A program made the translations under genes and the position numbers. Shown here piece by piece: positions 24,449 to 35,000 of a stretch of 64,000 bases of DNA. The stretch lies in assembly GCA_017506865.1 (NCBI GenBank), contig JAFCMP010000525.1, positions 744,001 to 808,000 of the forward strand, written 5' to 3'. The notes below the pieces were generated by a model. The model made no database searches. It was not told where the DNA came from and saw only the letters and a program-made list of their open reading frames with translations. The stretch comes from Tribonema minus. Taxonomy: Eukaryota; Sar; Xanthophyceae; Tribonematales; Tribonemataceae. Position 1 is the stretch's first letter. Every line of letters starts with the position of its first letter.

Positions 24449-24510
24449 TCACTGCACGCACCCCTTCTCCGCCACTTCGACTTGCGCTGTGCGAGCAGCG
24501 GCGCTCAAAG
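24120..24510. repeat. Three copies of a segment that includes the deacetylase C-terminal codons
   Basis: A unit of about 50 bp, CCTTCTCCGCCACTTCGACT... ending GCGCTCAAAG, occurs at about 24158-24206, 24313-24362 and 24461-24510. The last copy is the end of the histone deacetylase reading frame on the minus strand. In the first copy, homology also includes the region of the stop codon (GCGTCACTGCATGCACC against GCGTCACTGCACGCACC). The outer copies therefore look like duplicated, decayed gene ends. Confidence 0.75.
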
Positions 24511-27500
24511 GGGCGGGGGCGGGGGGTCTGCGAGCAGCTGCGGCGGCCGCCGCGAGGCGCTTCTTGCGCACGACGTCGAGCGTCGCCAGCGCGCGGTCGC
24601 GCGCGGCGCGCAGCGCCTCGGGCGCGTTGGCGTCGCGCAGGCGGCGCGGCGCCGTGTGCATGTCGAAGGACGGGCCGTAGCGCGCAAAGTGGGGGTGGTC
24701 CGGTACGCTGCGGCGCGCACGTGCATGAGGGCAGCAGTGTGGGAAGGGAGGGAACAGGGGGAGGGGGCTGTCAGCTCCTAGCGGTGACACAATTTGCTGT
24801 TCGAAGCGCCGGCGTCTGAGGTCTGTACGCGTGAGCCAGCCGAATCAGCAAGCCCCGATGCGCACAAGCACAGTGAGGGGGGTTCAGGGGGGCTGTCAGC
24901 TACTGGCGGCGGCAACACAGAAGTGGTGACGCCGCTTCCCCTCCCCCAGGCTGGGGCTGCACGCACCAAGTCAACGTGCCCTGCTACGCTTCATAGGCTT
25001 AGGGTTAGGGTCGTAACCCTAGGCTACGAAGCGCGCATGGCCCTTCGCGCAGTTTGAATGGTAACTGCGCAGGCGGCACGGGTGCTGCGCGCTGCGCGTC
25101 CTCGGCGCCAGCGCCGCTGGCTGTAATTCTGCGCACTGGTCACAGGCGGCGCAAAACAATGCACGCTGAGCAGACTTCAAAAGTAATGTTGAAAACATAG
25201 CGCATGGGCAAGCCTTGCAGCAACGCTCACCTCGCGGACAGCGCCTCCTCCGCGCCCTCGCCTATGGCGGCGGCGACGAGCGCGGTCTAGTTCCGGGACG
25301 AGCGCGGTCTAGTTCCGGTCTCCTACACCATTATTTGTACGTCGAGAAGACTTCAGCAACACGGCGTACAAACAGCGCGTTGCAGCAGCGCTCTGCTGCA
25401 GCGCTCACCTCGACGGCAGCGCCTCCTCCGCGCCCTCGCCGATGGCGGTGGCGGTGAGCGCAGTCCAGAGGCGCGCAGTGGCGGCACCGTCGTAGCCGCC
25501 GCCGCCCAGCACCAGCGTCGGCAGGCGCGCCGCGATGACGCGCCGCACGCACGCCTGCAGGCCGCGCGTCGTCAGGTTGAGGCGCCTGGGGGGGCGGGGC
25601 GCGGGGGGGGAGCGGGGACGGGGCAGGGGGATATTGTTTCGGTAAGGGGTTCGAAATTAATATTCATGGGCAGGCAGGCCGCGATGACGCGCCGCACGCA
25701 CGCCTGCAGGCCGCGCGTCCTCAGTTTGAGGCGCCTGGGGGAGGAGGGGGGGGGGGGGCGGAATATTGTTGAGGTGAGGTTCAGGATCAAAATTGATAAA
25801 AACGAATGAAAAAAGAGCAGCTCTAGGTGACCAGGCGTGGTCAGCCGTCAAATTGAATGTCTTGACGGTGGCTTAAGGGGTTGAGTGGGGTTCAGCGCTG
25901 GGGTTGGGAAGCGGTCACTCAAGCACCGCGGTGAGGCCCCAGGGCGAGGGTGACTTCGCTGAGGTGGGGGGGGGGGGGGGGGGGGGTAAAAACAGGGTGA
26001 GGGTTTTGCGTCGCAGGTTTGAGAGCACGCATCGCGGTCACGCCCGGCGTGCAGCTGCACCTCAGCGCTGCGATTGACGATGATCAGCACAGCAGGTCGT
26101 GCAGTTGGTGAGCGCTGCCGCGTGCAGACGCTATGCGACGCCGGTCCAAGGCGCCTTCAAACGCCGGCCGCCGTCACGGCGGCTGTGCCATCTGGAGCCG
26201 TCGCGCATCTACCAATGGCTTTCCGGGTGACTTTACATGGCGGTTGCGGTCGGGCGCCGAGCGCGACAGCAGCGGCGGCGCGCTATGCAGCGCTGCGCTC
26301 GCGAGTAGCGGCTGTCATCGCACATGTCTTGCCAAATAGCGACGTCGCATGTGGCGCACCGGCACCGACGCGCCTGCAAATGCCGTGCACGTGCTGCGAT
26401 TGCGTAGGCTGGACTGGTGCTTGTGCCACGCTGCGAAGGACAATGGTCAAGCGTGGCCTGCCAACACCTGCGCACCATGCACCATTATCTGCTTTCGCAG
26501 GCAACTCATACTGCTGTATGAGCGTGTCTTTCAGAGGAGTACGCGCCATGATGTGCAGGTGCACTGGGCGCTGCACTTGAGTGAAAACTTGTACGTTACA
26601 TGTGTACCAGATCGGGTCCGCAGCACAGCGCATGCCGATCAAGTAAGCAGGTATCACGGTCTGCCTACCAGCTTCCAAGTTCTGCTCGTTGTGTACTTTT
26701 ATGAATTATTGTCAAGCACCTGTGTCGGCGTACGTATACGTACGTACCCAATGGCGTCCGTGCCAAGCGCGTCCGCGCCACGCGGCAGCACGACGCACGC
26801 CGGGTATAAAGTGGGTAGTGCTGTCTGCACATCAGGCACCAATATCTGCTCAGCATCATTGCAGTTGGGGTGAGAGTGCACGCATACATACGTACCCGAT
26901 GCGGTCCGCGCCGAGCGCGTCCGCGCCGCACTGCAGCACGACGCACGCGGGGCGGAGCGCTATATGTACACACACTTGGTAGAAGCACATATCTGGGCTT
27001 CTTCGCGCTTTGAGTGAGAATCAACAAATATCTTATATTTGTGAACTGAATGGCCGTGAGCAATGAGTGCACGCACGCACCCGATGGGATCCGCGCCGAG
27101 CGCGTCCGCGCCGCACTGCAGCACGACGCACGCGGGGCGGAACGCGTCGACGGCGGCGTCGAACACGGCGTCGAAGACCCCCTGGTACGCCGCGTCGCAG
27201 CAGCGCTCGGCGAGGGGGACGTTGACGTTGTAGCCGGCGCCGCGGCCACGACCGGTTTCGTGGGGGGCTCCCGCAGGGTGCGGGAAGAAGCCCGGAGACC
27301 AGTGGTGCAGGGATAGGCAGAGGACCGCGTCGCTCTGGTAGAAGGCGTCCTGGACGCCGTCGGGATGGCTGCAAGGGGAAGTGTGTGTGTGTGTGTGGGG
27401 GGGGGGGTGAGCGACCATAATTTGAAAGTATGTGGTCGGGGGGAAGATGTTGACATGAAAGGTGAGCGTGGGGGGGAGGGGGGGGGAGAGGGGGGGGGGG

Positions 27501-28088
27501 GGGGATACAACTACCGTCATTTAAAGTTTGTGTGCGGGGGGAAGTGTTGATGTGTTGAGTGAGGCATGGGGGAGAGAGCGTGGGGGGTGGGGACGTGAAG
27601 CGGGGCGGGGGCATCGGTGTGCATTCCTCGTGCATTCGAAACGACAGCGATACGCATGTGGCAGTCATGGCGCTGGGTTGTTGCGCGCGTTGATGTGTGC
27701 ATGTTGCCGATGACACACAGCGCAGTGCTCTGATTTTGTTTTGACCGATGGAATTACACGCCCCACAGGGTTGTGTGTGTGGGGGGGGGTATGAGCTTGT
27801 GCTGACGGGCAGATGGCAACGTACACGAGTGTACACATGCATACTGCTTGCCGCATCCGCTTGAAGATACTATGCAAGTGGCGACAGGCTTTGCAAGAGC
27901 TTCAGGAGCACTCTGAAACCCGCTTCCTGATGTCGGCACGCAGAATACTCGTCACAACTGCAACGTCAGAAGCGCCTCCCAACGCAGCCAGCAATGACAA
28001 CAGCGCATTCACCCGAGGCTGCACGAGAGACCCTTGCAATGCACAACAACGACGCCCGCTGCCAGCTCCCCCTGACACCGGCCGCATG

Positions 28089-28128
<40 letters not shown>

Positions 28129-31100
28129 GCACACAGCTGCTGCAGCAGCAGAGGCGGGCACTCACTGGACGTCGACGTCGACGTAGAGCACGCGCTTGAA
28201 CTTGCGCAGCAGGTGGAGCGTCGCCAGCGTGCAGTCGTTGACGAAGCAGAACCCCGCCGCGCGCGCGCGCGACGCGTGGTGGCGCCCGCCGCCCCAGTTG
28301 ATGGCCACGTCCGCGGCGCCGCGCGCGAGGAGCGCCGCCGCTTGAAGTGACGCTCCCGCGACGGCGCAGGCATAGTTCCAGAGCCCCGGGAACACCTGCA
28401 GGCGCACACGCACGCGCACACGTGCAAAGGGTATACGGACCGGTACGTCAAGTGACTGTGGGGGCGGGGGCTTATGCAACAATGTTGATGGCGACGTCCG
28501 CGGCGCTGCACGCGAGGAGGGCCGCCGCTTGGAGCGGCGCCCCCGCGACGGCGCAGGCGTAGATCCAGATACCCGGAAACACCTGCGCGCGCGCACTCGC
28601 GCACGTGCACGCAAGATAGTTGTTGAAGAGAGTCAAATCGGCACGTCAAAAACTCGTACGTAGGGGGGGTGGGGGGGGGGAGGGGAGGGCTATGCAAATA
28701 TGAAGTTCATGCGCGGCACACGGGGGGGGGAGGGCTATGCAAATATGAAAATCATGCGCGGCACACGACACTTGAGCTCAGCGGTATGTACTGTGTGCGC
28801 AAAGGTCAAGAGGTTGCGATGGCGCCGCTCGCTGCGGCGCGCAGTGTGAGCGTGGGGGGCAACGCGCCGTGGAGCGCTGCCGCCGGCGAGTAGATCACAG
28901 CGGCGGCTCGGTCGGCAGCATGCGTCAGATGCGATACATGAGCTGCTGAGACGAGCTCAGAACAATTGGAGTGGAAGTTTGCAGACTTGAAATCTGCAGC
29001 AGCACGCCCATGCCTGGTGCTCTTAACCCACCCCTGTAGAGCGCGGAAGCATATGAGAACGTGTGTAAATGCAGAGGCTGACTGCACGGACAGTGCAGCG
29101 GGAACGTGCATCATTGCATCTCAAATACGCTGGACAAGGCTCCGTGACGACCCTTCATTCGGCAGTGGGCTTTCCTGTCACGGCTTGAGCGACAATGCAA
29201 ACTGGCGCGCAGCTCGCATGCTCTAGCAGCACCTGACCGCAAGCCGTGCCAAGTACTGTACTCAATGACTCAAGTACTCAATCACTCAAGTACTCAATGA
29301 TTCGAGTACTCAGTGACTCTACCTCACAGTCGTCGACGAGCCCGTACGTCTCCAGCGCGTCCTCGTCGTCGGGCGGGCGCTGCAGGGCCTTGATGAACTC
29401 CTGTAACAGCGCGCGCCGGCCCAAATGAGCAGCGGCAAAAAGACATGCGATGAGGCGCGGTGCCGATTATCGGCATTGAGGCAGCCGGGTTCCGCGCCAG
29501 CAAATGAGTCGTGAGTCACGAGTCATGGTCAGTAGCAGGCTAACCATACGTACAGGGCGCCCAGCACCAGTGGTGCGGCGCATGAAGCAAGCATGCTGGG
29601 GCAGCAAGTGCAGATGGTACATCGCATGGCTTCCGATCAAGTGAGCACCCGGCTTGTCAAGAGCGTGGGAGAGCCATGCAAGTCGCCGCGGCGCATATGT
29701 TGGCGTAGAGGTTAACCCTAAGAGTGAGAGTTTGATTGGCTGGCGTCAACCCTAAGTCGCAATGAAGAAGCCCCTTTGCGTCAGCCGCTGCAGGTGCGCA
29801 GCGTGTTCAAGTGATCTTGACACCAAACACTGGACACTAAAGTGGGAGTGATTCAAAAAGAGCATGTCGATTCGATAGTTGCGCACGTGCAGGGTGAGGG
29901 TTCGGGCAGGCGCCGATGAGGGTAATTGGCAGGTCCACGGCAGTGCAGACGGCATGTGCATCAGCAGCAGCGCAGCCGCTTCGTGCGTGCCATCACGTGC
30001 GATGCGCCACCGCGTCTGCACCAGCAAGCGCCATAGGTCGCGTTGCTGTGCGTCAGCGCATGGGCACGTGACGTGCATACACGTCGCGCGGCATCAGCGG
30101 GCATCAACTCTGCTGCGCTGGTGACACCGGCTGCAACAGTCCTTGCAACCGCCGTCCCTCCGCGCCCTTGCGCAAGGCACGGCTACCAGACGCCTGCGTC
30201 GCTGCCACCGCACAGAGCGTGATGACTGACAAGACAGCCGCAGAGATAGCGCGCACGGCGTACAGCCAGCAGCAGCTGCTGCTCCTCGTCGTCCACCAGC
30301 GCAAGCCGGACGTAGTGATCCAATATTCAGCGCATACGCGAGTACGCACAGCAGCGACGCTCACGACCAGACGCGCGACGCAAACGGGAGCTGCCGCCGC
30401 CTCAGCGCCGCGCGCGCGCGCACCTGCGAGTGGAACGCGGCGACGTGCGACGCCGCCGCCAGCGCCGGCGCCGTCACCGTGAGGCGCTGAGTGAGGACGC
30501 ACGCGTCCATGAGCGAGTACAGCAGCGCGTCGCGGCCGTCGTGCGCCGCCATCAGGCCGCACAGCCGCTCGTACGCCGTGCTGTGCATGAGGTGCACGCG
30601 CTGCGCACGCAGCCGCTTGCGCGCACGCGGCAGGTCCGGCGGCGGTGGCGGCATGAGGAGCGCGGCCGCGGGCTGCTGCTGCTGGTGTGTCCTGGCCCTG
30701 GCGGGGTCAGGCGGCGGCGGCGGCGGCATCAGGGACGCCGGCGGCTGCTGCTGCTGCTGCGGCGGCAGCTGCTGTCCTGGGTGCTCGTGCTCCGCCCATT
30801 GAGGTTGGGGCCGGTCTTCTGCCAGCTGCTGCTGCTGCTGCTGCTGCTGCGGCTGCTGCTGCTGCTGCGGCTGCTGCTGCTTCTGTGGCTGCGGCTGCTG
30901 CTGCTGTGAGGGCGGTGGCTGCTGCAGCTGCTGGAGCGTTTGATCCTGATGCATGTGTTGCGGCTGCTGCTGCTCCACAGCGTCCTGATGCATGTGTTGT
31001 GGCTGCTGCTGCTCCAACTCTTGCGTTGCCTCGGAGTCCTCTGTCAATGTAGAGGCCAGCAGTGGCGCAGACAGCAAAGGCACCCACTGCTGCTGGGTGG

Positions 31101-31512
31101 ATGTGTCCGCATGAGTGACGGCTGCAGGTTCTGTGCTGGAGAGAGGCGCTGCTGTGGCTTTGAGTGCACATTGCTCATGCTGATCGAAAGCTGCCAGCAT
31201 ATCATGTCGTGACTGCTCTGCCACGACAGGCACAAGATCCTGTTCGTGCTGCTGCTGTGCAATTGCATTTGCACCACCTGGTGATACAGGACGCCTCCCA
31301 TCGGCTGCAGTCTCGGCCATGAGTGTAGCTGCTGCAGCTGCTGCTGCTGCACTTGGTGGTGATTTACTGTCATGCTCTGGGTGCTCTGGATGTTGCGAGT
31401 TGCTCGCGCCAAGGTCATGTGGCGCCGATTGCAGGGCCTCGCCGAGCTGCTCCTGCTGCTCCATTTGCCGTGGCTGATGATACAACAGCAACAGCAGGAT
31501 CAACTCTACCAC
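24449..31512 (-). CDS. Histone deacetylase (class I-type, HDAC8/Hos1-like) with Gln-rich N-terminal extension
   Basis: Six exons: 31512-30424, 29400-29323, 28395-28166, 27368-27081, 25585-25409 and 24707-24449, all in phase, giving 706 residues. Residues 1 to about 310 are low complexity: Gln runs, two copies of QQQPQHMHQD and two Pro runs (LMPPPPPPD, LMPPPPPD). The catalytic domain follows: AAFHSQEFIKALQ, ETYGLVDDC, then INWGGGRHHASRARAAGF with the His pair, YVDVDVHHPDGVQDAFY with the zinc ligands Asp and His, VVLQCGADALGADPIG with the third zinc Asp, and LGGGGYDGAATARLW with the catalytic Tyr. All catalytic residues are present, so it should remove acetyl groups from lysines. The motif usually written HHGDG reads HHPDG here. 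The start could instead be the Met at 31464, which removes a hydrophobic run. Exons 3, 4 and 5 are bordered by decayed copies of their own edges. Confidence 0.95.
24998..25024. repeat. Inverted telomere-like repeat in deacetylase intron 5
   Basis: CTTAGGGTTAGGGTCG is followed at once by TAACCCTAGG, so the array is a short hairpin of opposing telomere-like units. Confidence 0.75.
25226..25290 (-). repeat. Decayed copy of the 3' edge of deacetylase exon 5
   Basis: On the minus strand this repeats the codons for AIGEGAEEAL and the donor (GCGAGGTGAGCG) found at the true exon end near 25400-25455, with several substitutions. It lies about 120 bp inside intron 5. No acceptor precedes it. Confidence 0.8.
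25273..25317. repeat. Tandem repeat of a 22-bp unit, two copies
   Basis: GACGAGCGCGGTCTAGTTCCGG is repeated perfectly in the same intron, between the exon 5 end and its decayed copy. It overlaps the 5' flank of that copy on the minus strand. Confidence 0.85.
25668..25765 (-). repeat. Decayed copy of the acceptor and 5' edge of deacetylase exon 5
   Basis: The minus strand repeats the poly-C tract, CAG acceptor and the first coding part of exon 5, reading RLKLRTRGLQACVRRVIAA before diverging (true exon RLNLTTRGLQACVRRVIAA). It sits about 85 bp upstream of the real acceptor. Using this copy would add a segment ending in a stop. Confidence 0.85.
26735..26960 (-). repeat. Two decayed copies of the 3' edge of deacetylase exon 4
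   Basis: On the minus strand the codons PACVVLQCGADALGADPIG and the donor GGGTGCGT at 27081 are echoed at about 26885-26955 and again at about 26735-26815 (PACVVLPRGADALGTDAIG followed by GGGTACGT). Spacing of the three copies is about 190 and 145 bp. Each copy is followed by a TACGTATGTATGCGTGCACTC-like intron start, so unit and intron start were duplicated together. Confidence 0.88.
27400..27600. repeat. G-rich minisatellite in deacetylase intron 3
   Basis: A unit of about 110 bp containing AATTTGAAAGTATGTGGTCG, a G run and a GATGTTGACATGAAAG-type segment is repeated with divergence. On the minus strand it forms the poly-C tract before the exon 4 acceptor at 27369. Confidence 0.7.
28089..28127. 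repeat. (CA)n microsatellite
   Basis: About 18 uninterrupted CA units in deacetylase intron 3, about 40 bp from the exon 3 donor. Confidence 0.95.
28485..28592 (-). repeat. Decayed copy of the acceptor and 5' edge of deacetylase exon 3
   Basis: The minus strand repeats the exon 3 start, with GTGTTTCCGGGTATCTGGAT in place of GTGTTCCCGGGGCTCTGGAA, the following ACGCCTGCGCCGTCGCGGG codons and the codons for ADVAIN. A CAG acceptor is preserved (CGCAGGTGTTTCC). It lies about 190 bp upstream of the true acceptor and then runs into unrelated sequence. Confidence 0.85.
28680..28772. repeat. Tandem repeat of about 46 bp, two copies
   Basis: GAGGGCTATGCAAATATGAA followed by a CATGCGCGGCACACG segment occurs twice in succession in deacetylase intron 2. 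Each copy contains an ATGCAAAT octamer; no function is implied. Confidence 0.85.
29255..29325. repeat. Short tandem repeat next to the exon 2 donor
   Basis: Four imperfect units of ACTCAATGACTCAAGT (about 14-16 bp) run up to the donor of deacetylase exon 2 at 29323. Confidence 0.8.
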
Positions 31513-31659
31513 ATTTAAACTACTTCAAGCGGAACTTCACTTCCGGAGTTTTTTCCCGCGCTGCCCACCAACTGTCACTTTTCAGGAAAAGAGGGCACAC
31601 ACTGTGCCGGAGGTTCTGTGATGGCGAGCGTGATGGCAAACGAGCTGCCTTTAACAGCC
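31513..31659. promoter_or_regulatory. Divergent promoter region between the deacetylase and the WD40-like gene
   Basis: About 150 bp separate the deacetylase start (minus strand) from a candidate first exon of the WD40-like gene (ATG at 31660, plus strand). GC content drops relative to both genes, and the stretch TTTAAACTACTTCAAGCGGAACTTCACTTCCGG contains two GGAA-type cores. No clear TATA box is seen. That it is bidirectional is inferred from layout only. Confidence 0.4.
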
Positions 31660-32005
31660 ATGGACGCCACCTTCACGCTGCACAGCGAGGCAAGCCTTGA
31701 AAGATTGCTACGCCCAAGCTGCTTACAGTCTTTCTGGCCCGAGTCGCAGCGCAGCCGGTGATGGGGCTATCCACACAGAAGTCCACTGGCCGCAAGTCTG
31801 ACAAATTCAGTTTGCAGTAAAGCGTTCCAATGCGCCAGCAGCAGCAGGCTCCGCGCCACGTGTCCACGTGAGCTTCCACTGGACTTGGTGTCGTCCATGA
31901 ATTCTGCGCTGGACGTAATGCTCCACTGCATGCCTTCAGCTTTCCTGGCCTTGATCAACAACGCTGCTTGGCCTTAATCATCAGTGCTTCTGCCTGTCTG
32001 CACAG

Positions 32006-35000
32006 GTGACCAGCCTCGCAGTGACACCCAATGGGTGCTACGTGTTCGCTGGATTCGTGGACGGCACGCTGTGCCTGTACCCTGTGCTTCTCAACAGCGC
32101 AGGGCTGCCAGACCAGGAGGGCCTGGTCATCGGGCGCATCACATCGCGCGGCATGCACACCAGGCAAGCTTCAGAGACACAGAACTGTCACGGAAATTGC
32201 TGAAAATGTGCTGCTGCCAGGGACCAGCATTCGAGGCGTCTCGTTCACAGGACTGGCTACGATGCACGGTGACGTGACCGCGCCGTGTCTCTGCGACAGG
32301 CATGGCCGAGCGCGTGTGTGCATGACGGTTCACAGCACTCACGTACACCTCGACAGCTTCACAACGACTCAAAGCCCGTTGTCTTCACAGCGGCTAAGCG
32401 CCGACAGTCCTGCCACTGTGATGCTGTGCCTTGCACCGCAAAGCGTGCGAATTTTCAAGTGCGCAGGGTGTTGAGAAGAACGCGCACCTGAACCTGCAAT
32501 GCCGTGTGCACATGAGCGTGCAAGCGCCGTACCACGGCAGGCAGGCCCAGCACGTCATCATCAGTGTCACTCAGCATATCCGGTACGCCCTTCTCGCCGC
32601 GTGCGCTCGCAGCCTGAACATGCACGTGGCCGTGTCGGAGGACTGCCGGTTTGTGTTTGCGGGGGTGCTGCGGGGGTCCACGGAGATGCTCGCAGCAGAT
32701 CTGGCCGCGCTGCCCACGTGGGAGACCTGTCAGGTGAGCATGCAAGATGCCCCCGCGACACTTGGCAATCGCGCTCTTTACATGAGCCTTTCAAAAGCAT
32801 AGTACCGCCGAAAGATATGTGGAGGCTTTGATGTAGTTCATTGGAGTTTTTTGGAGTCTTGAATCCGCCATGAGTCACCTTGTCTTGAGGTTGGGCTTGC
32901 GTACAGGGAGTATCTAGTCTGCGTGCGCGCCCGGAACTTCAACCAGTGAGGGGTACGCCAGGGTACAAGTGTTCTGGTAGCGATCATCATGAAGGCTCCA
33001 CTGCCCCAATAGTGTGCTCTCCACAAGTCACGTCATCAGTAGTACAGACAACTCCAGGTGTGGTATTGCTGCAGGTCTGTCTTAGCCGCCCCCAACGGCT
33101 CCCTCACCAGATGCGAGCGGGTCACACATGCGCCCTGCAAAGCGGGTCTGCACCATCGAAGAAGCACCATGGCAGCAGCGCTCACGATGGAGCAGAAGCT
33201 CTGGCGTTGAGGTTTAGGGGTGAGCTACATAGGCGAGCTCCAGCGCAGTTCTCGCCAGCGCTTGCTGTCGGCCCACAACTGCGCTGATCCCGCACGGTCA
33301 AGAAATACTGCAGACTCTACAAGAGACCCGATTCGTGTGCCACAACTCTCGCCCACCGTCTCATCAGCGTCAGCCGCGGATCACCCATGCTAATGCAGCA
33401 TAGCATTGACAGCACCTGACGTATCGCAACTCTACGCCGATGTCCGCAGTCGCTCAGGGCCAGCAGCGACCACGCGCGCGCGCTGTCGGAGGCGGTGACG
33501 CTCCACAGCCACAGCGACGCCAAGCTCAAGGGGTTCGGCGCCGCGGCGCTGCTGGGGGGGGCGGACGGCGCCAGCAGCGGCAGCGGCGGCGGCGGCGCGG
33601 AGTACCGGTTGCTCTGCGGGCGCGGCATCAAAAACATACACGTGTGGTGCGTCTCGTTGAAGTTGCATGCTGCTGGCACGGCTCTGGGGCGTGCGCATGC
33701 GGAGTGCATTCCGGGGGGGGCGCAACGGGGGGGGAGGAGCTCCTGTAACCCGTACACATGGTACTGAGTGTAGTTTAGAACATGGGCGGGCTGAAGGCCA
33801 TGCGTGAGGATGGCGTGTACTTGTGCGTGTGCGTGCTTGCCACGCTGTCCGATGGATGCGTCATTCGAGCTGGCGGCGACTTCAGGAGCAGCAGTACAGG
33901 GCAGGCCAGCCCTGACCCTGGCTGTGATCACTTGTGGCAGCGACGCATTGTGGCCGCGCTTACGCTAATAGCAGCCAGGCATGGCGGTGTAGCTGGCGTT
34001 GGCTGCTCCGCAGGACACTGCAGACCAGGCGCTGACCCTTACCCTGTTTCCACCAGCGACGGCGCCGCAGCAGTGAATGCAAGTACCTACGATTCAGGCA
34101 GCCGGCAAGCAGACAGGCAGCGACTCCGCATCAGCGCGTGTTTACGCGCATGGCACGAATCGCGTCAGGCGCGCAGCGATTCGTCGCGGAGCCGCGCGGG
34201 CGTTCGACTCTGCGACCAATGGCGCGCGTGTGGCAGCCCCCTCCCGATCTTGTCGCGAGCCCTGCAAGCCGGCGCCGCGCGCGTGACGCATGCCGGCGGT
34301 GACGGCCGCTTCTACCTGCGTGCCGCGCAAGCTTGTCGCACCGTGGCACCTGCTCACGGCCCCCCTCGCGACATTATTCTGCTTGTGTGCAGAGCGGGTT
34401 GTATTGCGTACACGCGGGGAGGCGGCCGGGCGTGTACGATGACAGGCTTGGCATGATGCCTCTTGGGTGCGCGCGCGCGCGCACCCGTGCGCGTGCGCGC
34501 GCGCGTGCGCGTGTGTGTGTGTGTGTGTGTGTGTAGTGTAGTGCCTGTGTGTGCGCACGCGCGGTGCGCGTCACACACCAGCAGCTGAAGGCGCAAACGG
34601 CCGCCGTTCTGAACCCTGCCACAGGTCCTTCAAGCCGGCGCCGCCGGGCAGCAGCGGCGCGCCGCTGTGGCAGTGCATCCACGACGTGCAGACCAACGGC
34701 ATGACGGTGGAGCTGGTGGGGTTTCGTGACGGCGCGCGCCAGGGGCTCAGCAAGTCGGACCACATGTGCATCCGCCTGTGGGACCTGAGTGACGACGGCG
34801 GCGCGCGGCGCCCGGGCTACACGGACGTGCCCAACACGCAGGACGCCAAGGTATGCGCGTATGAGACTGTTGCGCTCGTGTCAGTGCTCAGGCAGTTGTT
34901 GCTGTGTATATGAGCGCGGGCATGGGGGGGGGGGGGGGTCGGCTGCACGGACGCGCCGACGCAGGACGCCAAGGTAGGCATGCATGCATGCACTTCTTGT

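Noticed and set aside
28089..28127. Regular short repeats as a possible CRISPR array
   Set aside because: It is a plain dinucleotide microsatellite in an intron of a eukaryotic gene; no repeat-spacer structure is present.
32161..32163. GC donor CAG|GCAAGC ending the exon that starts at 32006
   Set aside because: The donor looks good, but the phase does not match the next exon at 32467. It was left unresolved instead of being forced.
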